A stretch of 64,000 nucleotides of DNA from Brassica napus (taxonomy: Eukaryota > Streptophyta > Magnoliopsida > Brassicales > Brassicaceae): contig NC_063444.1 of the NCBI RefSeq assembly GCF_020379485.1, positions 5,342,652 to 5,406,651 on the forward strand. The letters are read 5' to 3'. Position 1 is the stretch's first letter. Each line of letters opens with the position of its first letter. Below, one piece after another: positions 1 through 11,349 of the stretch. Below the pieces are notes generated by a model, which worked only from the letters and a program-made list of their open reading frames with translations, was not told the DNA's origin and did not search any database. Made by a program: the position numbers and the translations under genes.

Positions 1-658
1 AGAAACATGGAGTAAAGCATAAGGTAGCTACACCTTATCATCCTCAGACAAGTGGGCAGGTTGAAATATCGAACCGAGAAATCAAGGGATTTTGGAGAAG
101 GCTGTAGGCAAAACAAGGAAAGACTGGGCTGTGAAGCTTGATGACGCCTTATGGGCGTATAGAACCGCCTACAAGACTCCCTTGGGCACCACTCCTTTTA
201 ATCTGGTCTATGGAAAGTCTTGTCACCTACCTGTGGAATTGGAGTACAGTGGTTTTTGGGCAACGAAGTTGATGAACTTCGACATTAAAACCGCTGCAGA
301 AAGGAGGATGGTTCAGTTGAACGAGCTGGACGAGATTCGGTTGAACGCCTATGAGAACACCAAAATCTACAAGGAAAGAACTAAGGCATGGCATGACAGA
401 AAGATAATCCCGAGAGACTTCGCTGCTGGAGACAAAGTCCTTCTGTTCAACTCTAGACTCAAGCTATTTCCTGGAAAGCTTAAGTCTCGTTGGTCCGGAC
501 CTTTCACCATCACAGAGGTTAGACCTTATGGAGCTGTTGTCTTGGAAGACAATGGGAGGAAATTCACCGTCAATGGGCAGAGGCTAAAACCTTACTTCAC
601 AGATGCAAAACCCGAAGAAGGAACCAACATTCCTTTATCGGAACCCGATCTCGCCTAA
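1..658 (+). pseudogene. 3' end of Ty3/gypsy (Athila-like) pol: integrase C-terminal part, frameshifted
   Basis: This is the end of a retrotransposon polyprotein: the last part of the integrase core and its C-terminal DNA-binding region. The opening bases encode the usual [14 protein letters not shown] block followed by NREIK. One base appears to be missing near position 84-90, because the reading frame then shifts; from 92 onward a second frame continues with the family's [16 protein letters not shown] block and ends in a [11 protein letters not shown] tail at the TAA at 656-658. The rest of the polyprotein lies left of the window. The family assignment rests on these blocks, on the primer site of the sister element and on the polypurine tract. 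The frameshift makes this copy non-functional. Confidence 0.85.
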
Positions 659-701
659 GGACAACAAAATAGTCAGGCTCGCGACTTTAAACAAGCGCTG
701 A

Positions 702-717
702 GTGGGAGGCAACCCAC
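702..717 (+). other. Hairpin after the pol stop codon, element 1
   Basis: GTGGG and CCCAC flank the loop AGGCAA, 44 bases after the pol stop codon. The minus-strand sister element has the same hairpin at 5083-5098. The unrelated-looking LTR element at 37-52 kb has an equivalent one (49328-49340) with a different stem and nearly the same loop. Confidence 0.6.
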
Positions 718-1028
718 ATGGTTTGATTTTCTTTCTCTTTTGTGATTATGTTTTCTTGTGTGAATTGATTTTTGGTTGTGTTTTTAGATGATTTTCAGGC
801 ATGTATCACGATCAGGCAGAGATCGATCGATCCTAAAGAAACAGAACGGGCGATCCATGTAAGAGATCGGTCGATCCGACACGTATGGATCGGTCGATCT
901 AAGGCGCTCACGACACCGCTGCTGGACCTGAGGCAGCGGAGGACTCTGACGATGATGGAGCCTTGGAGAGGCGCTCCAAGAGGCGCACTGACCGCAACGC
1001 CTGATCGGTAATCTCTCTTGGAATTATT

Positions 1029-1049
1029 TTCACACCGAGACGGTGTGAA
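1029..1049 (+). other. Perfect 9-bp hairpin beside an internal purine tract, element 1
   Basis: TTCACACCG pairs with CGGTGTGAA around a three-base loop. It is followed at once by AAGTCTGGGGGAGG, which resembles the polypurine tract before the LTR. The sister element has the same structure at 4803-4823 and the element at 37-52 kb a related one at 49131-49164. Confidence 0.6.
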
Positions 1050-1130
1050 GTAAGTCTGGGGGAGGATGCTACTTATGTACCATATTGCTTTTATCTCTTT
1101 TATTTTCTTAGTTTATCGGATTTGATTGTG

Positions 1131-1161
<31 letters not shown>

Positions 1162-1741
1162 CTCTACGTATTTTTCTCAGACCCTGTGATGATTATTAGA
1201 CTATTTCCTTGTGTGTTGTGCATTACATTTCATATTGACCATTTTTCAGGACTGTTAGCGCAGACAAACCGAGGAACCACTTGACCAAGCAACCTCTCCT
1301 TAAATCTTTTATCAAGTCTCGGTGAATTGTAATCGACTCAACTATTTTTGACCATTAATGAATTTAATTTCTTTTGACCAGGAATCAACATCAGGAAACG
1401 GTACACCATATACACATTCAGGATTTTCTTTACCACATTCTACCACTTTTTAATAATCCTGAATGGCCAGACTCATCAATAGTTTGGTACCACACCTACA
1501 CCTTACCCTTTTATTTCATCTCCATGCATTCTTACACACTGATCATATGTGCATACATGTGCAAAAACAATGGAGAGATTAGGGTAGACATGGTTCATCC
1601 GACTGCTTAGGTAGGATCGGAACATTTAGGTGGTTAGACACGGACCTGTGTGTCTAGAGGTGTAAATAGAAAAATTGGGTGTTGTAAGTGTGTGATTGCA
1701 TCGCAGTGTATATATTCGATTTCGGTTTGTATAAGTTTTCG

Positions 1742-1777
<36 letters not shown>

Positions 1778-1780
1778 AAA

Positions 1781-1834
<54 letters not shown>

Positions 1835-2377
1835 TTCATGTTTATATCTCATTCAGTAGATTTGATTTAGACATTTTATTTTTATTTTGTGTACTAGAGA
1901 TGATGCTTTGTTTTAATTTGGGGTTAGAGTTTGAGATTTGTTGGGTTTTGATCATTTGAGACTTGAGCAGTTCGAAAACATGGTTATCAATATACTCGGT
2001 CTCTCCAGCGATTTTGCATAATGTTTTGCATTTTTTTTGTTATCGCTGATACCCACAAACACTTGAGCCTCACCTAATTAAACACTAAAACAGCCTCCCA
2101 TGCACCGAGCCCGTTATACCTGATGGAGATATCTTTGGTGGAAAGGTCACGCACTTTTTAATGAATGTAAAGAGTTGATTACTTGAAACTGAGACTTGCA
2201 GGTCTGAAATATGGAAAGGTTTGCGCGGTCTTGGTGGGGATTTGGAATGAATGCCTTGACAGTCTCTGATTTAAGTGGTTAGCGAAATCACAAGGTAAGG
2301 TCTACTGAGGGTTAGTGAGCTCCCAAATTTTAATCCTCTTTACTTGAGGACAAGCAAAGATTCAAGTCTGGGGGAGT

Positions 2378-3697
2378 TGATATTCCGTGTTTTTAACGGT
2401 TTTAAACTCGTTTTGGAGCAATTAAATGGTCGGTTTTAATTAATGTTTTGGTCTATTTGATGCGTTTTGGTGTTCTTAAGTGTAATATGCAGGTTACTAG
2501 ATAGCTTGAAAGAAAAGAACGCATTCGGGATTTATTCAGAAGCAAGATGGACCGAACAATGGACCGAATGAAGTATTGATCGCACAGAGCCACAGATCGA
2601 CCGATCCGGTCCATGTGGATCGACCGATCCACGGTTTCAGCCACAGATCGACCGATCCGGTCCATGTGGATCGACCGATCTCAGGCGCTACGGGCTCCAC
2701 ACGCACAAACGAGCTTTTCACTCCTTTTTACCCACTCCCCTCAATAATTCACAGAAGAACTCGACTTTGGAGACTCAGAAAAGACCAGGGGCGACCAAGG
2801 AGGAGATTTACAAGTTCTAGAGAGAAGATTTGAGTGTTTTGTACTTGTTTTGGTGTGATTTGTGAAGATTTGTAAAGGAGTTCATCTCAAAACCATTTGG
2901 AGAAGATCTTCTGAACCTTTACTCTGTTTTAATACAATCTTATCATGTTTTCTTCATCAAAATCGTTTTGTTCTTGCTTAGTTATGTGTGAGTAGTCATC
3001 TAGTTGGGTTTAGGGGTTCTCATAGGGGATTTCTTGATGTTTTGATCCATAAAACGTGTGTAGACTAAGGGATTACGTTTTGGTTCTTCATCTAATGGAT
3101 TTCTTACTGCTTGAACTGAATTGATCACTTAGTTCATGATTTCAGATTGTTTGATGCACCGAAAGTGATTGTTTGAACTTCCGAAAATACTTTAGATGAG
3201 CAAAGTGTCCTTAACCCTCGGAAGTTGATGTTATTGCGCTTTGTGAACATATTGAACCTGTTCTTAATGCTTGTTTAGAAATTGAAACTCAGCGGAAGTT
3301 AGTGTGGAGATTTCTATGACATAGAGAATTAGCGCTACGGAAGTAGGTTAATTCTAATATCGTGTTTGAGTTCTAGACGGTTCTTAATTTATCCATGTGT
3401 CTTCCATTAATTGTATCTTGATTAAAAAGAAATCCCTGAGAATTCCCAATGCCCAACGTTTGTTTTAAAATAGTTTTCAAATCGTTTAAATCATCTTTTT
3501 CCAGCTCGTTTATGTTTTGTGACACCTAAGAAAATTAAATAAAAATCATCAAAAATATATCTTGATTCGCTGTAGCTATTAACTTGTCTGCAACTCTACG
3601 TGTGATCATCGGTCCCTGTGGATTCGATCCCGCATTACTACTGCGTACTTTACTGTGCACTTGCAGTTAGATAATCGGGTTAAAACTCGAGACATCA
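2378..3697 (+). repeat. 3' LTR of Athila-like element 1
   Basis: This repeat begins TGATATTCCGTG right after the polypurine tract GGGGGAGT and ends GAGACATCA, so it has TG...CA termini. It matches the inverted LTR at 8846-10188 almost base for base; the other copy is about 23 bp longer because of an extra GATCGGTCGATC-type repeat. The end at 3697 is a precise LTR terminus joined directly to the interior of element 2. That is the signature of an integrase-made insertion of element 1 into element 2. Element 1's 5' LTR must lie left of the window. Confidence 0.9.
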
Positions 3698-5141
3698 GGC
3701 TTTCATTCCAAATCCCCACCAAGACCGCGCAAACCTTTCCATATTTCAGACCTGCAAGTCTCAGTTTCAAGTAATCAACTCTTTACATTCATTAAAAAGG
3801 GCGTGACCTTTCCACCAAAGATATATCCATCAGGTATAACGGGCTTGGTGTTTGGGAGGCTGTTTTAGTGTTTAATTAGGTGAGGCTCAAGTGTTTGTGG
3901 GTATCAGTGATAACAAAAAAAATGCAAAACATTATGCAAAATCGCTGGAGAGACCGAGTATATTGATAACCATGTTTTCGAACTGCTCAAGTCTCAAATG
4001 ATCAAAACCCAACAAATCTCAAACTCTAACCCCAAATTTAAACGAAGCATCATCTCTAGTACATAAAATAAAAATAAAATGTCTAAATCAAATATACTGA
4101 ATGAGATATAAACATGAACTTTTTTTTTTTTTTTTTTTTTTTTCTGAAGAAAACTTATACAAACCGAAATCGAATATATACACTGCGATGCAATCACACA
4201 CTTACAACACCCAATTTTTCTATTTACACCTCTAGACACACAGGTCCGTGTCTAACCACCTAAATGTTCCGATCTTACCTAAGCAGTCGGATGAACCATG
4301 TCTACCCTAATCTCTCCATTGTTTTTGCACATGTATGCACATATAATCAGCGTGTAAGAATGCATGGAGATGAAATAAAAGGGTAAGGTATAGGTGTGGT
4401 ACCAAACTATTGATGAGTCTGGCCATTCAGGATTATTAAAGAGTAGTAGAATGTGGTAAAGAAAATCCTGAATGTGTATATGGTGTACCGTTTCCTGATG
4501 TTGATTCCTGGTCAAAAGAAATTAAATTCATTAGTGGTCAAAAATAGTTGAGTCGATTACAATTCACTGAGACTTGATAAATGATTTAAAGAGAGGTTGC
4601 TTGGTCAAGTGGTTCCTCGGTTTGTCTGCGCTAACAGTCCTGAAAAATGGTCAATATGAAATTTAATGCACAACACACAAGGAAATAGTCTAATAATCAT
4701 CACAGGGTCTGAGAAAAATACGTAGAGAGTTTTTGAAACACAAAGAAAATAAAAGAAATAAAAGCAATATGGTACATAAGTAGCATCCTCCCCCAGACTT
4801 ACTTCACACCGTCTCGGTGTGAAAATAATTCCAAGAAAGATTACCGATCAGGCGTTGCGGTCAGTGCGCCTCTTGGAGCGCCTCTCCAAGGCTCCATCAT
4901 CATCAGAGTCCTCCGCTGCCTCAGGTCCAGCAACGGTGTCGTGGGCGCCTTCGATCCATAGGCGTCGGATCGATCGATCTCAGCTTGTTCGTGATACATG
5001 CCTGAAAATCATCTAAAAACACAAACAAAAATCAATTCACACAAGAAAACATAATCACAAAAGAGAAAGAAAATCAAACCATGTGGGTTGCCTCCCACTC
5101 AGCGCTTGTTTAAAGTCGCGAGCCTGACTATTTTGTTGTCC
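3698..5141 (-). other. 3' non-coding region of element 2
   Basis: This is an inverted near-identical copy of about 700-2245 in element 1. It carries the same two hairpins (5083-5098 and 4803-4823), a GATCGATCGATC motif near 4970 and a T run of about 24 bases at 4120-4143. No protein is supported. The frame at 4279-4515 is open in both copies only because the copies are nearly identical, and it has no ATG at its start. Confidence 0.7.
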
Positions 5142-8100
5142 TTAGGTGAGATCAGGTTCCGATAAAGGAATGTTGGTTCCTCCTTCAGCATTAAAAACAA
5201 ATTTCGCCTCTTTGCACAGCAGACGGGTGAGTGGTCTCGCTATCATAGAGAAGTCTTTGATAAACCTCCTGTAGAAACCGGCATGTCCCAGAAAACTCCG
5301 AATATCCGTCACTGTCCTGGGAGGCTGTAGGCTGGTCATAACTTCAATCTTTGCTTTGTCAACCTCGATACCCTGCTCTGATATCCTGTGACCCAAAACA
5401 ATGCCATCTTTCACCATGAAATGGCACTTCTCCCAATTTAACACCAAGTTCTTCTCCTCACATCTTTCCAGCATCTGGTCAATGAAAAGAAGTGGGAAGT
5501 TGTCCTTCCTTGTGGCTGAGTTTAGCTTCCGGTAGTCAATGCACAGCCTATGCCCTGTGACTGCTCTGGTAGGAATCAGCTCAGCCTTCTCATTTGTGAT
5601 GACAGTGATGCCACCCTTCTTAGGAACCACATGAACCGGGCTCACCCAAGTGCTGTCTGAAATCGGGTAGATCACCCCTGCACTCAACAGCTTTAGAATC
5701 TCTTTTTTCACAACTTCCATCAGTTTGGGATTCAGTCTTCGCTGGTGCTCTATGGACGTCTTTGACTCATCCTCCAAGTGAATCTTGTGCATGCAAAGAT
5801 CTGGAGAAATACCTGTAATATCATCCAAAGAGTACCCCAATGCTTTTCTATACTTTCGCAATTTTGAAAGAAGCAAAGCGGTCTCCACATTATTCAGGTT
5901 AGCACAAATAATAACAGGATATGTGGAATTCGGTCCCAAGAATGCATACCTCAGCCCAGCTGGGAGGGCTTTAAGTTCCACCTTTGGAGCATTCTCCTCA
6001 CTCCAATCTGGTTGGGAGGATGATGGTTTGACGGTTTTATCGGTGCCTGAGTCTTCAAGGCTGACATAGGCGACATGCTTCTCAATCGGTGGGGCTGAAT
6101 CCAAAATCTCAGAAAATCCAACCACTTCTTGGTTCATGAACCCGAACTCACTCTCCCTTTGGGTCAATGCGACTTGTAGAGGATCATCAGTGTGCAACTC
6201 TTCATCCATTTCCTCCACCAGTTCAGTCAATGTATCAACCCAGAAAGTCTGTCCATCAATAGTCGGGTTTTTCAGCACCTTCTCCACATTGTATCTCATC
6301 GCCATGTCTCCTAGACGTAAGTCTATATGCCCATTCTGTACATCAATCATGGCTCCAGCAGTAGCTAAAAACGGTCTTCCCAAAATGAGAGGATCTTTAG
6401 GTTCCTCTTCCAGCTCCAGAACTACAAAATCGGTAAGCACGTATCCCTTTCCAACACCAACAGGGATGTTTTCTAATACACCGACTGGTCTTCGCACTGA
6501 TCGGTCAGCAAGGACCAAGGAGATCCTTGTAGGTTTGTAGTTCGTCATGCCTAGCCTCTCAGAGACAGAGAAAGGCATTAGGCTCACACCTGAACCCAGA
6601 TCGCAGAGACTCTTCTCAAAGGTAAGTGATCCAATGCGGCATGGTAGAACAAATGCTCCAGGGTCTTCATGCTTTTTAGGCATGACATTTTGTAGAACTG
6701 CGCTACATTCCTCATTGAGCATCAACACACCCCGCTCTAGGCTCATCTTATTGGTAAGAATCTCCTTCATGTACCTTTTAAGAGAAGGTACCATCTTCAC
6801 CGCTTCAACAAATGGCAATCTCACATGTAACTCCCCAACAAGGTTCTTTAGCTTCTCGTATTCACGTTCCTTGATCTTCTGCCTTGGTCTGGATGGGTAT
6901 GGAGCCTTAGGAACATAAGCAGGAGGCGCCACATACACCTCTTCAGGTTCAGAGGAATTTAGCTTCGTCGACACGGGATCGGTCGATCCAGATGGCCCGG
7001 ATCGGTCGATCTCCTTCCCCTTGGATCGGTCGATCTGTTCTTGAGATCGGTTGATCTCTTTCTCTTTTGATTCCTCAATCGTTTTTCCACTCCTAAGTGT
7101 TATAGCATTCACAAACTCCTTGGGATTTGTCTCTGACTTCCCTGGTAGAAATCCAGGTGCTGTTCTGCTGCTGGAGGCGGTTTGAGCAACTTGCTTTTCC
7201 AAAACTTTCAAACGGGTGTTCAAAGCTTCGAACTTCCCATTAAGCTCTCCATACATGTTATCCACCTTGGTGTTTATCTCTGCAGTGCTATTCTTCTGAC
7301 CTTCTAGCACCATTTGCAGCATCTTCTTAATTTCGTTATCCTGAGAAGGCTGTGACGAAGAGGCATTTCCTTGATTCTGATAGTTGTTGTACTGCTGCCT
7401 TTGCTGAAATCCTGAGTTGCCCGAGTTGTTCCCTTGATATTGATTTCTGTTCTGAAATCCTTGGTTGAACACACTCTGGTTCTGATTCTGGTTCTGCCTG
7501 TTTCCTGCCTGAGGGTAGGACTGATGTTGTGGATTCTCCACATTGTTGCTCCGGTAAGACAGATTATTTTGCTGGTTTTGATTCCACCCAAGGTTCTGAT
7601 TGTAGCCTATGTTGTAGTTTCCTTGACCACCAATGTAGTTCACATCAGCATGCATATCATGTGAATCATAACCAACAGCTTCTTGTGAGGAACGATAGTC
7701 TTGCTCCTCCACAAATTTCACAGATTTCTGATCTCTCTTGAGAAGCATCTCAATCTTGGCATTCAGCTCATCTATCTTCTTGGATTCATAACCAACACCC
7801 TTCTGGCTGGTATCAAACTTTGACTTGCGGTTTGCTTTGCTGGATGACAGGTTATTCAACAAGGTGTAAGCTTCTTCAACAGTCTTGGTCATGAAATCAC
7901 CATTACTTGCTGTGTCCATGGCATCTTGACTCTCTTCATGAACTCCATTATAGAAAATGTTCAGCAAACTCACATCAGTGTAACCATGGTGAGGGCAATC
8001 CTGTGTGTACTCCTTGAAACGCTCCCAAGCCTCATGAAAGCTTTCCGAATCAAGCTGTTGAAAGCTTCCAATTCTGCTTCTTAGATATGTGGACCTTGAC

Positions 8101-8597
8101 TTGGTGAAGAAATGCTGTAGAAAAGCAGCTCTTGTCTCTTCCCATGTAGTGAGAGATCCTGGAGGGGTGGACTTTAACCATCTGATAGCTTTATCAGCTA
8201 AGGAAAACGGGAACAGCCTGCATTTCAAAGCGCCTTGAGGAACTCCATTATGTCTGCTGGTGTCACAGACTCGCTCAAAATGCTCCAAGTGATACATCGG
8301 GTCCTCAGACGGGTTTCCATGAAACGGATTTTTCTCCACCAAATTAATGAGACCAGTCTTGATCTCAAAGTCTCTTCTCTCAATGGGAGGTGGGCGAATC
8401 CCAGAACGATCGGCATAGAATGCATCTGGTGTATCATAATGTGCAAGCGTCATCCTAGGCATGCCATAGTCTCCAGCCTGTTGTCTTGCAGCTACGCCAG
8501 CCTGCTGATTATCACCAGCGTTGTTGCCTTCTCGTTCTCTTACAGGAATTGGATTTTGCGGGTTGTCCTGAAATTGTTCTTCTTGGTGTTCAGCCAT
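5142..8597 (-). pseudogene. gag-protease-partial reverse transcriptase frame, 1151 aa, with two in-frame deletions
   Basis: One uninterrupted frame encodes a retrotransposon polyprotein. Gag is at residues about 40-250 (PFHGNPSEDP, retrotransposon gag core), followed by a Gln/Asn-rich stretch (about 320-420), a protease region with the DLGSGVSLMP active-site block (about 665-675), and the start of reverse transcriptase (IDYRKLN near 1035). The RT then jumps from IDQMLER directly to CEEKNLVLNWEKC, losing the catalytic YxDD core. A second jump, after KEAKFVFNA, goes straight to the [11 protein letters not shown] tail that ends the integrase in element 1. RNase H and integrase are therefore missing. 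Full-length relatives are far longer. Both deletions keep the frame open, so the element could make Gag and protease but not copy or insert itself. The start chosen is the ATG at 8597, about 225 bp after the primer site. Confidence 0.85.
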
Positions 8598-8821
8598 TTC
8601 AACCTCTTCAGCGGACTCAAGTCTTTTCTTTTACACTTGTCTCTCTAGGCGGCCGAGCTCTAACTCCAAAGGTATTAAATTCGATGATCCTTTGCTTCTA
8701 GTATGAAATCCGCTCATTCACCTGAAAACACAAACAGAAAGAGAAAGACAGAAACATTAGACAAAATAAAAAAAAATGCTATAATCTTAAACTGATCATT
8801 AACTCTAGGGTGACCAAATGG

Positions 8822-8842
8822 TCCCCGGCAACGGCGCCAAAA
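8822..8842 (-). other. Primer-binding site of element 2
   Basis: On the minus strand TGGCGCCGTTGCCGGGGAC begins a few bases after the LTR end. This is the usual place for a tRNA primer site, and the sequence is the one typically seen in Athila-like elements. The element at 37-52 kb has the same site. Confidence 0.75.
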
Positions 8843-8845
8843 ATT

Positions 8846-10188
8846 TGATGTCTCGAGTTTTAACCCGATTATCTAACTGCAAGTGCACAGTAAAGTACGC
8901 AGTAGTAATGCGGGATCGAATCCACAGGGACCGATGATCACACGTAGAGTTGCAGACAAGTTAATAGCTACAGCGAATCAAGATATATTTTTGATGGTTT
9001 TTATTTAATTTTCTTAGGTGTCACAAAACATAAACAAGCTGTAAAAAGATGATTTAAACGGTTTGAAAACTATTTTAAAACAAACGTTGGGCATTGGGAA
9101 TTCTCAGGGATTTCTTTTTAATCAAGATACAATTAATGGCAGACACAGGGATATATTAAGAACCGTCTAGAACTCAAACACGATATCAGAATTAACCTAC
9201 TTCCGTAGCGCTAATTCTCTATGTTATAGAAAATTCCACACTAACTTCCGCTGAGTTTCAATTTCTAAACAAGCATTAAGAACAGGTTCAATATGTTCAC
9301 AAAGCGCAATAACATCAACTTCCGAGGGTTAAGGACACTTTGCTCATCTAAAGTATTTTCGGAAGTTCAAACAATCACTTTCGGTGCATCAAACAATCTG
9401 AAATCATGAACTAAGTGATCAATTCAGTTCAAGCAGTAAGAAATCCATTAGATGAAGAACCAAAACGTAATCCCTTAGTCTACACACGTTTTATGGATCA
9501 AAACATCAAGAAATCCCCTATGAGAACCCCTAAACCCAACTAGATGACTACTCACACATAACTAAGCAAGAACAAAACGATTTTGATGAAGAAAACATGA
9601 TAAGATTGTATTAAAACAGAGTAAAGGTTCAGAAGATCTTCTCCAAATGGTTTTGAGATGAACTCCTTCACAAATCTTCACAAATCACACAAAATAAGTA
9701 CAAAACTCTCAAATCTCTCTCTAGAACTTGTAAATCTCCTCCTTGGTCGCCCCTGGTCTTTTCTGAGTCACAAAGGTCGAGTTCTTCTCTGAATTATTGA
9801 GGGGAGTGGGTAAAAAGGAGTGAAAAGCTCGTTTGTGCGTGTGGAGCCCGTAGCGCCTGAGATCGGTCGATCCACATGGCCCGGATCGGTCGATCTCGTG
9901 TATGAAAGCCTGGGATCGGTCGATCCAGGTGGCCCGGATCGGTCGATCCAGGTGGCCCGGATCGGTCGATCTCGTGCTCTGTGCGATCAATACTTCATTC
10001 GGTCCATTGTTCGGTCCATCTTGCTTTTGAATAAATCCCGAATGCGTTCTTTTCTTTCAAGCTATCTAGTAACCTGCATATTACACTTAAGAACACCAAA
10101 ACGCATCAAATAGACCAAAACATTAATTAAAACCGACAATTTAATTGCTCCAAAACGAGTTTAAAACCGTTAAAAACACGGAATATCA
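8846..10188 (-). repeat. 5' LTR of Athila-like element 2
   Basis: On the minus strand it starts TGATATTCCGTG at 10188 and ends GAGACATCA at 8846, followed by the primer site. It is the inverted counterpart of the LTR at 2378-3697. Between about 9860 and 9975 it has five GATCGGTCGATC-type motifs separated by short GTGGCCCG-like spacers; LTR 1 has four. Confidence 0.9.
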
Positions 10189-10866
10189 GTTCATTGTATT
10201 TAAAGCTTGATCAGCATTGCTATTTGCTTATATATATATAGTGTTTGGTAACAATGCATTCTCATGGAGTTGATGAATTATGTTGTGACTTATTTATTTA
10301 ACTTTTGAACATGTGTGAGTTCTATATCCTGTCATGATGTATCGAAGTAAAGATTCTGGCATGTCATTTACTGAATCAGTACTTTGTAGGTTCACAGAAT
10401 GTAAAATGATCGGTTTAGTTCATTACTAGACAGTTGGATTGTGTAATTCTCGTTTTTAAGCAATGAGCTTCAACCTCTAAGATGGACACGTGCCCTTTAT
10501 ATTAGTTTTTCCTTGGAGTCCGGTGATCATATTGGACTCTTATTCACAGTTCTGGTATAGATTGAAGAAGTGATCAAAGTGTTGTATTTGTTCTTTCTTT
10601 CTTTCTAACTTACATGTTACACAACATTATTGATGCAGCTATGAAGCTACATCATCTAGGAAAAACTGTAGCCTCAAGGTTTGATCACGCGACTGCGGCA
10701 GTCGGCAGTAGCATCTGTTTTCTTGGTATGGTTTCTTTCTTCGTCCTCTGAACTTTGTAATAGTTGTCTTAAACGCAATTTCGTGTGGTGAAATCAGTTT
10801 CTCTGGGTTAAATTGCAGGGATTTGGATCGCTGTTTTTGCTACTTGCTAGTGGTGTTTATGTCTGA
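10189..10866 (+). pseudogene. OST5/TMEM258-like gene, copy A, 3' part
   Basis: This is the end of a gene for a small two-helix membrane protein of the oligosaccharyltransferase complex. Exon 2 (10639-10725) and exon 3 (10819-10866) are bounded by GATGCAG, TTG/GTATGG and ATTGCAG splice signals. Exon 3 encodes GFGSLFLLLASGVYV and a stop, the conserved family C-terminus. Exon 1 and the start of intron 1 are beyond the retrotransposon insertion at 10188. Exon 2 has an additional 7-bp duplication (CGGCAGT) compared with copies B and C, so this copy is a pseudogene. Confidence 0.75.
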
Positions 10867-11349
10867 TCCTTCGTCCTCAATACTATTCCCAACTAGACAG
10901 AACTAGTTTCAATGAACAAAGATAGAACGCGATGAGACGATGACGATGGTAGGGCACTGTCAGGGAGATAGATTCACGGACCAACACGTGCTCTCTTCAG
11001 CTGCGTTATACAAAAAAAAACTATTAGTTCGAGAAAAAACGGAAGAAATAAAAAAAGGAGAGTTATTTGCAAATATACTCTCTTGTTTCACGAAAAGAAT
11101 ATTGATGCCAAGTTAATCGGAAAATAAAAGAAGAAAAGAATCGTTTAGGTTTGAGTCGTTTGAATCTATTTTCTTAAAACAAACTACTAAATTACATGTT
11201 TGGATCTATTTTCTTATTAATTTGGTATGCTGATGATGTTTAAGAATTATATATACTAGAGTCATTCTCACGTGTATGATGATCAACAATTGCATAAAGT
11301 TGTAAAGCACAGGAGAAAAGTTGTAAAGTAAAAGTTTGGTGTAAATCAT
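10867..11349 (+). other. Downstream flank of OST5-like copy A
   Basis: This non-coding sequence matches the flanks of copies B (13195-15109, with an insertion) and C (22818-23305). It is the clean empty site for the TIR element at 13356-14939: the run CTATTAGTTCG is unbroken here. The block ends at GTGTAAATCA and is joined abruptly to the middle of a DC1 gene. Confidence 0.7.

Larger units (their letters stand above)
659..2377 (+). other. 3' non-coding region of Athila-like element 1
   Basis: This stretch lies between the pol stop codon and the 3' LTR. It has no convincing open reading frame and no envelope-like gene. It contains a small hairpin (702-717), a second perfect hairpin (1029-1049) next to a GGGGGAGG tract, GATCGGTCGATC-type motifs (about 820-900), and long A runs (about 1134-1160, 1746-1774 and 1785-1831) that are much shorter in the sister element. 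A polypurine tract ends at the LTR (about 2369-2377). Its first 1.6 kb is repeated in inverted orientation at 3698-5190. Confidence 0.75.
1..3697 (+). mobile_element. Athila-like Ty3/gypsy retrotransposon, element 1 (3' part)
   Basis: The parts in order are integrase end, 3' non-coding region, polypurine tract and 3' LTR. The remaining gag-pol and the 5' LTR are outside the window. It is inserted in opposite orientation in element 2 (3698-10188). If so, the five bases GGCTT at 3698-3702 should be repeated just left of its 5' LTR. Confidence 0.8.
3698..10188 (-). mobile_element. Athila-like Ty3/gypsy retrotransposon, element 2, internally deleted
   Basis: Read on the minus strand, this element has a 5' LTR (10188-8846), a primer-binding site, a gag-protease-partial RT frame (8597-5142) and the 3' non-coding region, down to the site where element 1 inserted (3697/3698). 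Its last ~130 bp, polypurine tract and 3' LTR should lie left of the window, beyond element 1. It sits in intron 1 of OST5-like copy A. The flank GTTCATTG at 10189 matches the uninterrupted site at 12528 in copy B, so the expected target duplication is GTTCA. Confidence 0.85.

Noticed and set aside
770..1011. Possible small exon after a TTTTCAG acceptor, encoding an acidic then basic tail
   Set aside because: The frame is interrupted by stops in element 1 and no donor site or family match could be shown.
1374..1610. A 78-residue frame present in both Athila-like copies (also 4279-4515)
   Set aside because: It has no ATG at its start, and its conservation is explained by the near identity of the two element copies.
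1634..1852. Open frame rich in Phe on the minus strand
   Set aside because: It is a translation of poly-A runs.
700..5190. Head-to-head inversion of one retrotransposon
   Set aside because: The joint at 3697 is an exact LTR terminus next to internal sequence of the other copy, which fits a nested insertion better than an inversion.
7304..7741. Additional frames antisense or offset to the gag region
   Set aside because: They are shadows of the gag-protease frame with no family resemblance.
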